Positions 7,377 to 14,335 of a stretch of 29,483 bases of DNA are shown in pieces. The stretch covers positions 1-29,483 of the forward strand of contig CAJTZL010000035.1 in NCBI GenBank assembly GCA_910583695.1, given 5' to 3'. The notes beneath the pieces are model-generated. The model worked only from the letters and a program-made list of their open reading frames with translations. It made no database searches and had not been told where the DNA came from. The number at the start of each line of letters is the position of its first letter. The first letter of the stretch is position 1. Origin of the DNA: an uncultured Oscillibacter sp. GTDB taxonomy: Bacteria; Bacillota; Clostridia; Oscillospirales; Oscillospiraceae. A program made the position numbers and the translations under genes.

Positions 7377-8063
7377 ATGTCTCTCATGCTCATTGCGGAC
7401 GACAATCCCCAGCTTTTGAACATCCTCTCCAGCGCGGCCCGGCGGGAGGGCTTCCAGGTGGTGACGGCCCCGGACGGGCGGTGGGCCCTGGAGTGCTTCC
7501 GGGCACAAGCGCCTCAGATCGTCCTGCTGGACGTGATGATGCCGGAGCTGGACGGCTTCCAGGTGTGCCGGGAGATTCGCCGGGAGTCCGGCGTCCCGGT
7601 GATCATGATCACCGCCCGGGGGGAGGACTTTGAGAAGATCATGGGCCTGGACATCGGGGCGGACGACTACATTGTCAAGCCCTTCTCCCCCGGGGAGGTC
7701 ATGGCCCGGGTGCGGGCGGTGCTGCGGCGGATTGACCGGAGCGGGGAGGAGCCGGGAAAACTGCTCCAGGCGGCGGGACTGCGGGTGAATCTGGAGGATT
7801 ACAGCGTCTCCGTGGACGGGCGGCCGGTGCGGCTGACAAAGCGGGAGGTGGACATGCTCTGGACCCTGGTTCACGGCCGGAACCGGGCCTATACCCGGGA
7901 GATGCTGCTGGACCTCCTCTGGGGCTACGATTACTACGGAGACCCCCGAACGGTGGATTCCCATATGAAACGGCTCCGGGCCAAGCTGGACACGGCGCCT
8001 CATCCGGCCTGGGAAATCCGCACCATTCGAAACGTGGGCTATAAATTCGAGGTGTTGGCATGA
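7377..8063 (+). CDS. OmpR/PhoB-family response regulator
   Basis: The 228-residue protein has a receiver domain with the acidic pair D8/D9, phospho-acceptor D52 in LLDVMMPELDG, T79 and K101 in DDYIVKPF. A C-terminal OmpR-type winged helix ends with RTIRNVGYKFE, so it binds DNA when phosphorylated. GGAGG precedes the ATG by 7 nt. Its stop overlaps the kinase start (ATGA), so the two are co-translated as a cognate pair. The intergenic region shared with the divergent DUF2680-like gene (7205-7376) is the obvious place for its operator; GTGTCAG at 7260-7266 and its inverted copy CTGACAC at 7311-7317 occur there. Confidence 0.95.
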   Translation: MSLMLIADDNPQLLNILSSAARREGFQVVTAPDGRWALECFRAQAPQIVLLDVMMPELDGFQVCREIRRESGVPVIMITARGEDFEKIMGLDIGADDYIVKPFSPGEVMARVRAVLRRIDRSGEEPGKLLQAAGLRVNLEDYSVSVDGRPVRLTKREVDMLWTLVHGRNRAYTREMLLDLLWGYDYYGDPRTVDSHMKRLRAKLDTAPHPAWEIRTIRNVGYKFEVLA

Positions 8064-9490
8064 GGCGCAGAATGGTCTGGAAGCTGGCCGCCTGCTTTGC
8101 GGCGGTGCTGATGCTCTTTGCCGCCGTGCTGGGCGGGGTGTACGCCGCCGCCTTCCGGAGGCACACCATCTCCGTCAACCGGGAGGCCATGGAGGTCCAG
8201 GCGGCGGCGATTGCCGAAACCCTGACCTCCTTTGGCAGCGGCATGGGCCGGGGCAGAGGGGGCGGCTACGGCGCCTATCTGCGCTTTTTAAATGCGCTGA
8301 CTCCGGCGGAGGTCTGGATTGTGGACGATGACCGGACTCTGCTGGCCCCGGGGCGGGACCGGATGGGCAGGGACAGCCTCCCCGCCGGGGCCTGGGCGAT
8401 TGTGGAACGGGCCCTTTCCGGGGAGAACGCCTGGGGAGAGGGCTTTTCCGCCCTGCTGGACGACCCGGCCCTGACTGTGGGCGTTCCGGTCCGGACAGCG
8501 GCGGGCGTCACCGGGGCCGTGCTGCTCCACTCTCACGTCAGCGGCGTGGACAAGGCCGTGGGGCAGGCGTTGTCCATCCTTTGCGCCGGGGCGGCGGCGG
8601 CTCTGGTCCTGGCGGGGGGAGCGGCGGTGTGGCTGTCCTGGCGGTTCACCGCTCCCCTGGAGCGGATGCGGAGGGCGGCGGTGCTTCTGGCGGAGGGGGA
8701 CTACGCCGCCAAGACCACCGTGAACCAGGCCGACGAAATCGGCCAGCTGGCCCGGACCATCGACCATCTGGCGGAGCGGCTGGCCGCCGCCGAGGAGCAG
8801 CGGGCGGCCCTGGACCGGATGAAGCAGGATTTTGCGGCCAACATCTCTCACGAGCTGCGAACCCCCGTGGCGGTACTGCGGGGGTCGCTGGAAGTCCTTC
8901 AGGACGGCACGGTGAGCGAAGGGGAGGAGGTGGCCTCCTATTACGCCCAGATGCTGGCGGAGAGCCGCCATCTGGAGCGGTTGGTGAACGATCTGCTGGA
9001 CCTGTCCCGCTTGCAGGACGGCCAGTTCCGCCTGGAGTCGGAGGAAATGGACCTCTGCGGCGTGGTCCGGGACGCCGCCCGGGCCATCCGCCAGAGCGCC
9101 CGGGGGAAGGCGGTGGAGGTCTGTGTCTGCTGTCCCGGAGAGGAGTGCCTTCTGATGGGGGACTACGGACGGGTCCGGCAGATGCTGCTGATCCTGCTGG
9201 ACAACGCGGTGAAGTTCTCCGGCACGGGGGGAACCGTGGACTTCAGCCTGACCCGGGAGGCGGGGGGCTTTGCCGTGGAGGTGACGGACCACGGCCGGGG
9301 CATTCCGCCGGAGGAGCTGCCCCATATTTTCGACCGCTTCTGGCGGGCCCGGGACGGGGGAAACCGCTCCGGCACGGGGCTGGGTCTGGCCATTGCCCGG
9401 CAGATCGCGGAGCGGCACGGCGCAGAGCTGCGGGCGGAAAGCGGAGGGGGGCGGACCTGCTTCTCCGTGCGCTTTCCGGAGAAGGCCTGA
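8060..9490 (+). CDS. Membrane sensor histidine kinase
   Basis: The 476-residue kinase has a transmembrane helix at about 8-30, an extracytoplasmic sensor of roughly 135 residues and a second helix near 170-195. HAMP follows at about 190-240, then HisKA with H264 in ISHELRTP, and a HATPase domain with N box LLDNAVKFSG, G1 box DHGRGIPP, F box HIFDRFW and G2 box GTGLGLAIA. All catalytic boxes are intact. The start of the sensor contains a Gly-rich stretch (GMGRGRGGGYGAY) that resembles the Gly/Met-rich tail of the divergent exported protein, which hints at a common ligand or contact. It phosphorylates the response regulator encoded just upstream. The signal is unknown; an envelope or metal stress signal is a guess. 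Confidence 0.94.
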   Translation: MRRRMVWKLAACFAAVLMLFAAVLGGVYAAAFRRHTISVNREAMEVQAAAIAETLTSFGSGMGRGRGGGYGAYLRFLNALTPAEVWIVDDDRTLLAPGRDRMGRDSLPAGAWAIVERALSGENAWGEGFSALLDDPALTVGVPVRTAAGVTGAVLLHSHVSGVDKAVGQALSILCAGAAAALVLAGGAAVWLSWRFTAPLERMRRAAVLLAEGDYAAKTTVNQADEIGQLARTIDHLAERLAAAEEQRAALDRMKQDFAANISHELRTPVAVLRGSLEVLQDGTVSEGEEVASYYAQMLAESRHLERLVNDLLDLSRLQDGQFRLESEEMDLCGVVRDAARAIRQSARGKAVEVCVCCPGEECLLMGDYGRVRQMLLILLDNAVKFSGTGGTVDFSLTREAGGFAVEVTDHGRGIPPEELPHIFDRFWRARDGGNRSGTGLGLAIARQIAERHGAELRAESGGGRTCFSVRFPEKA

Positions 9491-9494
9491 GGGG

Positions 9495-9530
9495 AAGCCG
9501 GGGGAGGCGCAAAGGCACTTTCCCCGGCTT
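9495..9530. terminator. Terminator-like hairpin between convergent genes
   Basis: AAGCCGGGG (9495-9503) pairs with CCCCGGCTT (9522-9530) between the kinase stop and the stop of the convergent protease gene. The U tract is weak on both sides, so efficiency is uncertain. Confidence 0.5.
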
Positions 9531-9536
9531 GTGCCG

Positions 9537-11249
9537 TCACAGCTCCCGCATCAAATGGAAGGTTTGCATCAGCTGGATGGCCCCATAGCCCCACTGGTTG
9601 TTGGGATACTGCATATCCGGCCGCCGGAGGCAGCCCCGGATGAGGTAGGCCCGGATCTGATAGGTCCCCATGGCGGGTTCGTTTCCCTCCCGGACGCCCC
9701 ACTGGAGCAGCAGGGCACAGGTCCCCGCCAGCACCGCCGCCGCCGCGCTGGTGCCGCTCATGAGGCCCGGCCCATAGGGATAGATGCCGCCGACCCCCAC
9801 GCCGGGGGCCGTCAGGTCCGGAAGAATCCGGCCGTCCCAGGCGGGGCCCCGGGAGCTCTTGGCGTAGAGGCTTTTGTTGTTGCTGTCATAGGCCCCGCAG
9901 CAGATCACCCCCACGGCGGAGGCGGGGCTGGTAACGGTGTAGTCCGGCGTGGCCGCCAGGAACTCCACCGTGGGAGAGACAAAGCCCGTCATGGGCAGCC
10001 ATACCTGATAACTGCCGTTGAGCAGAATGTCCCCGTGGAGCTGGACGGTCCAGACCCCCGGCGTGGCCCCCAGAATGCGGATTACCGTCAGCTGGCCTCC
10101 GCTGCCCTCCACGGGGAAGTGGTACTCGATCTGGACCCGGGCCGCCTCCAGCACCAGCTTCACGTCGGCAGCGGGGCCGATGCCCGGTTTGGCGGGCACC
10201 CGGCCCACCAGCTCCCCGGAGGGGGACCGGACGGAGACCGACAGCCGGTCCGCCACGGTGTTCCACACCGCCAGGTACACGTCCCCGGCGTTTTCCCCCA
10301 CCTTCAAATCCACGGTGCCCGGCTTCTCCCCGGGCTGGAGGATGCCGCCGGTGTGGTGCCGGGCTTCCGCCTCATTTCCCGCCGCGGCGCAGAGGCACAC
10401 CCCCGCCTGGAGGGAGGCGCCTCCCAGGTACTCCTCAAAGACGCTGACCCCGTCGTGGCTGCCGGAGTTGGTGCCCAGGCCGATGCAGATGACCACCGGG
10501 CGGCCCAGCTGCCGGGCCTTGTGGAGAATGTACTCCACGCCCACCATGACGGCGCTGGACTCGTAGGCGTGGTCCTGGTCCGCCGGGACGCAGTAGCGCT
10601 CCCGGTAGAAGGGCCGGGCCTTTTTCAGCTTCACGGCGATGATCTCCGCATCCGGGGCCGCGCCGGAGAAGTCCTCCGACTGCCGCCCCGCCGCCACGGA
10701 GGCCATGAAGGTGCCATGGCCCTCCTCGTCCCGCTGGGGCACGATGGCATAGGGGTCCTGGGAGGCCAGGGCGGCGTTGATCTCCGCGTTGGAGTACTCC
10801 CGGCCCAGAAGGAAGCCCTCCGGGGGCTCCCCCTCGGCGGTCTGGTCGTAGATGTATTGAATCCGGCTGCTGCCGTCCTCGTAGCGGAAGACGCTCTGGG
10901 TATAGTCGATGCCCGTGTCCACAAAGCCGATGAGCACCCCCCGGCCCTTGAGGTTCAAATAGGGCTGGCTCTGGACCTGGGAGACCCCCGCCGCCTCCAG
11001 GGCGGGGCGGTCCAGCAGACCCAGCACCACGGAGACGGAGCTGAGAAAGGCGGTGCCCAGGGCCTCCTCCAGGTGGTGGAAGTTCTCCTGCTTGATATAG
11101 CCCAGGACATAGCGCCCGGAGAGCATCTGCCCGACGACCACCTCGTTGGAGCGCTGGACGTAGGCGAAAAAGGCGTCGGTGGCCCGGGTGACGAAGTCCA
11201 CGGTATCCGGCGCTTGAATGAAGGCCATGGCCTCCGGAGATAAGAACAT
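9537..11249 (-). CDS. Csp-like subtilisin germination protease (second of two)
   Basis: The 570-residue S8 protease keeps the whole triad: D111 in GFVDTGID, H178 in EEGHGTFMAS and S501 in SGTSAAAA. About 320 residues separate H and S, far more than in simple subtilisins. A beta-rich insert of the type seen as the jelly-roll of clostridial CspA/B/C proteases fills this gap. Roughly 100 residues precede the catalytic domain, as in the Csp prodomain. It starts 2 nt after the stop of the upstream csp-like gene, so the two form an operon. There is no signal peptide, which fits Csp proteins being packed into the spore from the mother cell. By family knowledge it would cleave proSleC, encoded divergently next door. 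An earlier in-frame ATG (11432) lies inside the upstream gene and is not used. Confidence 0.82.
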   Translation of the reverse strand: MFLSPEAMAFIQAPDTVDFVTRATDAFFAYVQRSNEVVVGQMLSGRYVLGYIKQENFHHLEEALGTAFLSSVSVVLGLLDRPALEAAGVSQVQSQPYLNLKGRGVLIGFVDTGIDYTQSVFRYEDGSSRIQYIYDQTAEGEPPEGFLLGREYSNAEINAALASQDPYAIVPQRDEEGHGTFMASVAAGRQSEDFSGAAPDAEIIAVKLKKARPFYRERYCVPADQDHAYESSAVMVGVEYILHKARQLGRPVVICIGLGTNSGSHDGVSVFEEYLGGASLQAGVCLCAAAGNEAEARHHTGGILQPGEKPGTVDLKVGENAGDVYLAVWNTVADRLSVSVRSPSGELVGRVPAKPGIGPAADVKLVLEAARVQIEYHFPVEGSGGQLTVIRILGATPGVWTVQLHGDILLNGSYQVWLPMTGFVSPTVEFLAATPDYTVTSPASAVGVICCGAYDSNNKSLYAKSSRGPAWDGRILPDLTAPGVGVGGIYPYGPGLMSGTSAAAAVLAGTCALLLQWGVREGNEPAMGTYQIRAYLIRGCLRRPDMQYPNNQWGYGAIQLMQTFHLMREL

Positions 11250-11251
11250 GC

Positions 11252-12808
11252 TCAAAGCCCCCTTTCCAAATGGCTGACCAGCTCGTTCATGGTTCCGCAG
11301 AGGTTCAGCCGCCCATAGCCCCAGAGGGGGTTCGGGTACGACAGGAAGGGGCTGCGGAGGGCCCCCTTGCATAAAAACGCCTTCACCCGCTGGTTGTAGA
11401 GGAAGGGGTCGTTTCCCTGGATGATGCCCCACTCCATCATCAGCGCCGCCGACCCGGAGACAAAGGGGGCCGCCATGCTGGTGCCGGTAAACACGTCATA
11501 GCCCCCGCCGGGCTTGGCGGAGCGGACCGCCTCCGCCGGGGCCGTCAGGTCCAGGAGGACCCGGCCCGCGCAGTCCTGGTCCCCCCGGCCGGAGAAGGGG
11601 CTCACCGTCTCCGTCTCCGGCCGGAAGCCCCCCACGGAGATGGGGTACAGCGCTGTGGCGGGGAGGGTGATGGTCAGGTCCGGCTCCGGCTGGAGGAAGG
11701 CGGTGCGGTCGCTGACCTCCTCAATGGTGGGCAGCCACACGTCAAACCGCCCGTCGGCCACTTTTTTGCCAAGGCACCGCAGATTCCAGAGGCCGTCCAG
11801 CCCCCCCGGCGGGGCGTCCAGGAGAAACAGGACCTCCTGGGTGGCGGTGTAGTGGGTGGGCACGCCGTAGAAGACCGCCGCCCGGATGGGGCCGAAGCGG
11901 AGAAACCGGGTTCCCTCCGTCAAGGGCCCGGTGGTCTGCCCGTTGGGGAGGACCAGCTCGAACACCGCGTCGTCGGCAAAGTTCTTCCAGAGGGAGAGGT
12001 AGATCTGCTGACGCTGGGTGGAGACGGTGAACTCCGCATCCAGAGTCTCGTGCTCGATCAGCCGCCCCCGGAAGTGGTGGGCTCCGGAGCCCTCGTTCCC
12101 GGCGGCGCAGACCACCACGCTGCGCCCCCGCTGGGCGGATTGATCAATGTAGGACTCAAAGAGGGTCTGTCCCTGGTGGGAGCCGCAGTTGGTACCGTAG
12201 CTCAGGTTCACCACGCAGGGCATTCCCCGCTCCTCCGCCTGATCCAGCAGGAATTTGACGGCCCGCATGATGTCCGTGGTCCGGGCGCTGGCCAGCTTCA
12301 CCGCGGCGATGGAGGCCCCGGGGGCCGCCCCGCTCTGCCCGGCGGCAATGGCGGCTACGGCGGTGCCGTGGCCGTTTTCGTCCGGGGCGTCCACCAGCCC
12401 GGTGGCAATCTCCGCCTTGGTGTAGAGGGCCCCGTGGAGGAAGCCCCGGGGAGGCGTGCCCTGGGCCGTCATGTCCCAGAGGGCCACGATGCGGCTGGCC
12501 CCGTCCTCCCCCAGGAACTCCGGGTGCCGCAGGTCCAGCCCCGAGTCCACAAAGCCGATGAGCACCCCCTGGCCCGTCAGGCCCAGGCCGGTCTCCCGCT
12601 GGACCGGGGGGATGCAGGCCGCCTCCAGGCTCCGGTCCGCCAGACTGCTGAGCCGCCGAGCGGGCTCGAAGCTGCTGACCTGCCAGTGACTCAGCAGCCG
12701 CTCCGGGGACTCCTCCTCCAGCTCCATGATGGCAAACTGGGCGTCCAGCAGCTCCGTGGGATAGCCCAGGGAGAGGATATCCCCCACGTATTTGATAATG
12801 TATTCCAT
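11252..12808 (-). CDS. Csp-like subtilisin germination protease (first of two)
   Basis: The 518-residue S8 protease has an intact triad: D88 in GFVDSGLD, H147 in NGHGTAVAA and S444 in GTSMAAP. An 80-residue N-terminal prodomain-like region and a beta-rich insert between H and S match the CspA-like subgroup of Clostridium spore germination proteases. AGGAGG lies 5 nt before the ATG at 12808. It is the first gene of a two-gene operon and is divergent from the sleC-like gene across only 84 nt. In Clostridioides difficile one Csp unit is active and the others are pseudoproteases acting in germinant signalling; here both paralogues look active. Which one corresponds to CspB cannot be decided from the sequence. 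Confidence 0.82.
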   Translation of the reverse strand: MEYIIKYVGDILSLGYPTELLDAQFAIMELEEESPERLLSHWQVSSFEPARRLSSLADRSLEAACIPPVQRETGLGLTGQGVLIGFVDSGLDLRHPEFLGEDGASRIVALWDMTAQGTPPRGFLHGALYTKAEIATGLVDAPDENGHGTAVAAIAAGQSGAAPGASIAAVKLASARTTDIMRAVKFLLDQAEERGMPCVVNLSYGTNCGSHQGQTLFESYIDQSAQRGRSVVVCAAGNEGSGAHHFRGRLIEHETLDAEFTVSTQRQQIYLSLWKNFADDAVFELVLPNGQTTGPLTEGTRFLRFGPIRAAVFYGVPTHYTATQEVLFLLDAPPGGLDGLWNLRCLGKKVADGRFDVWLPTIEEVSDRTAFLQPEPDLTITLPATALYPISVGGFRPETETVSPFSGRGDQDCAGRVLLDLTAPAEAVRSAKPGGGYDVFTGTSMAAPFVSGSAALMMEWGIIQGNDPFLYNQRVKAFLCKGALRSPFLSYPNPLWGYGRLNLCGTMNELVSHLERGL

Positions 12809-12858
12809 ACAGTCCTCCTGTCCCGATGGTCCGAACGGTAGCCGGAAGGCCCCGCCCG

Positions 12859-12867
12859 CATAGAATA
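12859..12867 (+). promoter_or_regulatory. Possible mother-cell sigma -10 element for the sleC-like gene
   Basis: CATAGAATA fits the -10 pattern of sigma-K (CATAnnnTA) and resembles that of sigma-E. It lies 25 nt upstream of the start codon, with AAAGGAGG between. No convincing -35 was found at the right distance, so this is tentative. Confidence 0.35.
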
Positions 12868-12892
12868 GTATACGGAAAGGAGGAGCAGCCTT

Positions 12893-14131
12893 ATGAATCC
12901 AACTTATACGGACAAAGGCAGTTTGCAGATTTTTGTAACGGCGGGGGAGACCCCGGACCCCATTCCGGAGGCCCGGGTCCGCATCACGGACCCCACCGAC
13001 GGCAGCGTGCTGGAGGAGGTGTCCACCGATGCCTCGGGCCAGACGCCCTTTATTGAGCTGCCCGCGCCCCCCATGGAGTGGTCTGTGGAGGAGGGGGCGG
13101 CGGAGCAGCGGCCCTACGCCGTCTACAACGTCACCGTGTTCGCCCAGGAGCGGGAGACCCTCCACCTGGGCGGGGTGGAGCTGCTGCCCGCCGGGCGGGC
13201 CATCCAGCGGGCCCCCCTGGCCCCGGCCCGGTCCGGGGGCTTCAATGTACACAACGTGCTCCTGGCTCCCCACGCCCTCTGGGGGGAACCCTCCAGCCGC
13301 CCGGAGGAGGCGGAGGTCAAGCCCCTGCCGGAGCCGGAGGGACTGGTGGTCCTGCCGGAGCCGGTGATTCCGGAGTTCATCGTGGTCCACGACGGGCGGC
13401 CCGACGACGCCTCCGCCCAGAATTACTGGGTCCGCTTCAAGGACTACGTGAAAAACGTGGCGTGCAGTGAAATCTACTCCACCTGGAGGACGGAGGCCAT
13501 CAAGGCCAACGTGCTGGCTATCCTCTCCTTCACCCTGAACCGGGTGTATACGGAGTGGTACCGGGGGAAGGGCTATGACTTCACCATCACCAGCTCCACG
13601 GCCTTCGACCAGTCCTATTCCCACGGGCGGACCCTCTTTGAGGAGATCGGCGTGGTGGTGGACGATCTCTTTACTACTTACGTCACCAAGGAGGGCATCG
13701 CCCAGCCCCTGTTCACCCAGTACTGCGACGGGCGGCGGACCCAGTGCCAGGGGCTGAGCCAGTGGGGCTCCCAGGCCCTGGGGGAGCAGGGCTGGGACGC
13801 GGTGAGCATCCTGCGGAAGTACTACGGCTCGGAAATCTACCTCAAAAGCGCGGAGAAGGTGGAGGGCGTTCCCCTGTCCTACGGCGGGGAGGTGCTGACC
13901 CTGGGCAGCGAGGGGGAGGCGGTGCGGACCATCCAAACCCAGCTCAACCGCATCGCGGACAATTTCCCCGCCATTCCCAAGACCCCGGCGGACGGAGTCT
14001 ACGGCCCGGCCACCCAGGCGGCGGTGACGGAGTTCCAGAAAATCTTCCACCTGCCCCAGACGGGAAGCGTGGACTTCGCTGTTTGGTACGAGATTTCCAA
14101 CGTGTACGTGGCCGTGGCGGAGCTGGCCTGA
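12893..14131 (+). CDS. sleC: SleC-type spore cortex-lytic enzyme
   Basis: The 412-residue protein has the SleC domain order. An N-terminal beta-rich pro-region (about 1-150) has no signal peptide. A SpoIID/MltA-like hydrolase domain (about 175-320) follows, with WRTEAIKANVLAI containing the likely catalytic E201, and with CDGRRTQCQGLSQWGSQALG and LRKYYG. A C-terminal peptidoglycan-binding domain (about 335-400) has GSEGEAVRTIQTQLN and DGVYGPATQAAV. SleC is stored in the spore as a zymogen and, once cut by a Csp protease, breaks down the cortex during germination. The length is close to that of known clostridial SleC (about 430). Two Csp-like protease genes run the other way next door, which strongly supports the assignment. 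The start has an AGGAGG-type site 9 nt upstream. Confidence 0.85.
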   Translation: MNPTYTDKGSLQIFVTAGETPDPIPEARVRITDPTDGSVLEEVSTDASGQTPFIELPAPPMEWSVEEGAAEQRPYAVYNVTVFAQERETLHLGGVELLPAGRAIQRAPLAPARSGGFNVHNVLLAPHALWGEPSSRPEEAEVKPLPEPEGLVVLPEPVIPEFIVVHDGRPDDASAQNYWVRFKDYVKNVACSEIYSTWRTEAIKANVLAILSFTLNRVYTEWYRGKGYDFTITSSTAFDQSYSHGRTLFEEIGVVVDDLFTTYVTKEGIAQPLFTQYCDGRRTQCQGLSQWGSQALGEQGWDAVSILRKYYGSEIYLKSAEKVEGVPLSYGGEVLTLGSEGEAVRTIQTQLNRIADNFPAIPKTPADGVYGPATQAAVTEFQKIFHLPQTGSVDFAVWYEISNVYVAVAELA

Positions 14132-14140
14132 GGACGGGAC

Positions 14141-14160
14141 GGGGGCCCGGACCGGCCCCC
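14141..14160 (+). terminator. Hairpin after the sleC-like gene
   Basis: GGGGGCC-6 nt-GGCCCCC begins 10 nt after the sleC stop. No T run follows at once; TTTTTT comes about 20 nt later. It is a plausible but weak terminator. Confidence 0.45.
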
Positions 14161-14238
14161 GCTCTCCGGCAGATGCATTTTTTCCAGAAAAACGGACGTA
14201 TGGAGGGATATTTTCCAGTTTTTCCTCTGAGGCAAATC

Positions 14239-14267
14239 TTGTCAACCCGGTAAGAATCTGATATACT
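14239..14267 (+). promoter_or_regulatory. Vegetative promoter of the large SLH surface protein
   Basis: TTGTCA (14239-14244), a 17-nt spacer and TATACT (14262-14267) give a good sigma-A promoter. The leader of about 60 nt holds a small hairpin (GCGGG/CCCGC, 14285-14300) ahead of AAGGAG and the ATG at 14336. This shows that the gene is transcribed separately from the sleC-like gene. Confidence 0.8.
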
Positions 14268-14335
14268 AAAAAAAACCCACTCGCGCGGGAGAGAACCCGC
14301 AAGCCTCTGGGACGAATGGAAAAGGAGAATTTTTG

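Noticed and set aside
9393..11243. 616-residue plus-strand ORF
   Set aside because: It lies antisense to the Csp-like protease, has no ribosome site and has a His/Pro/Gly/Arg-rich shadow composition caused by high third-position GC.
14268..14335. Possible riboswitch in the leader of the large SLH gene
   Set aside because: The GGGACGAATGG stretch recalls a c-di-GMP motif, but the rest of the conserved core is missing and the leader is too short.
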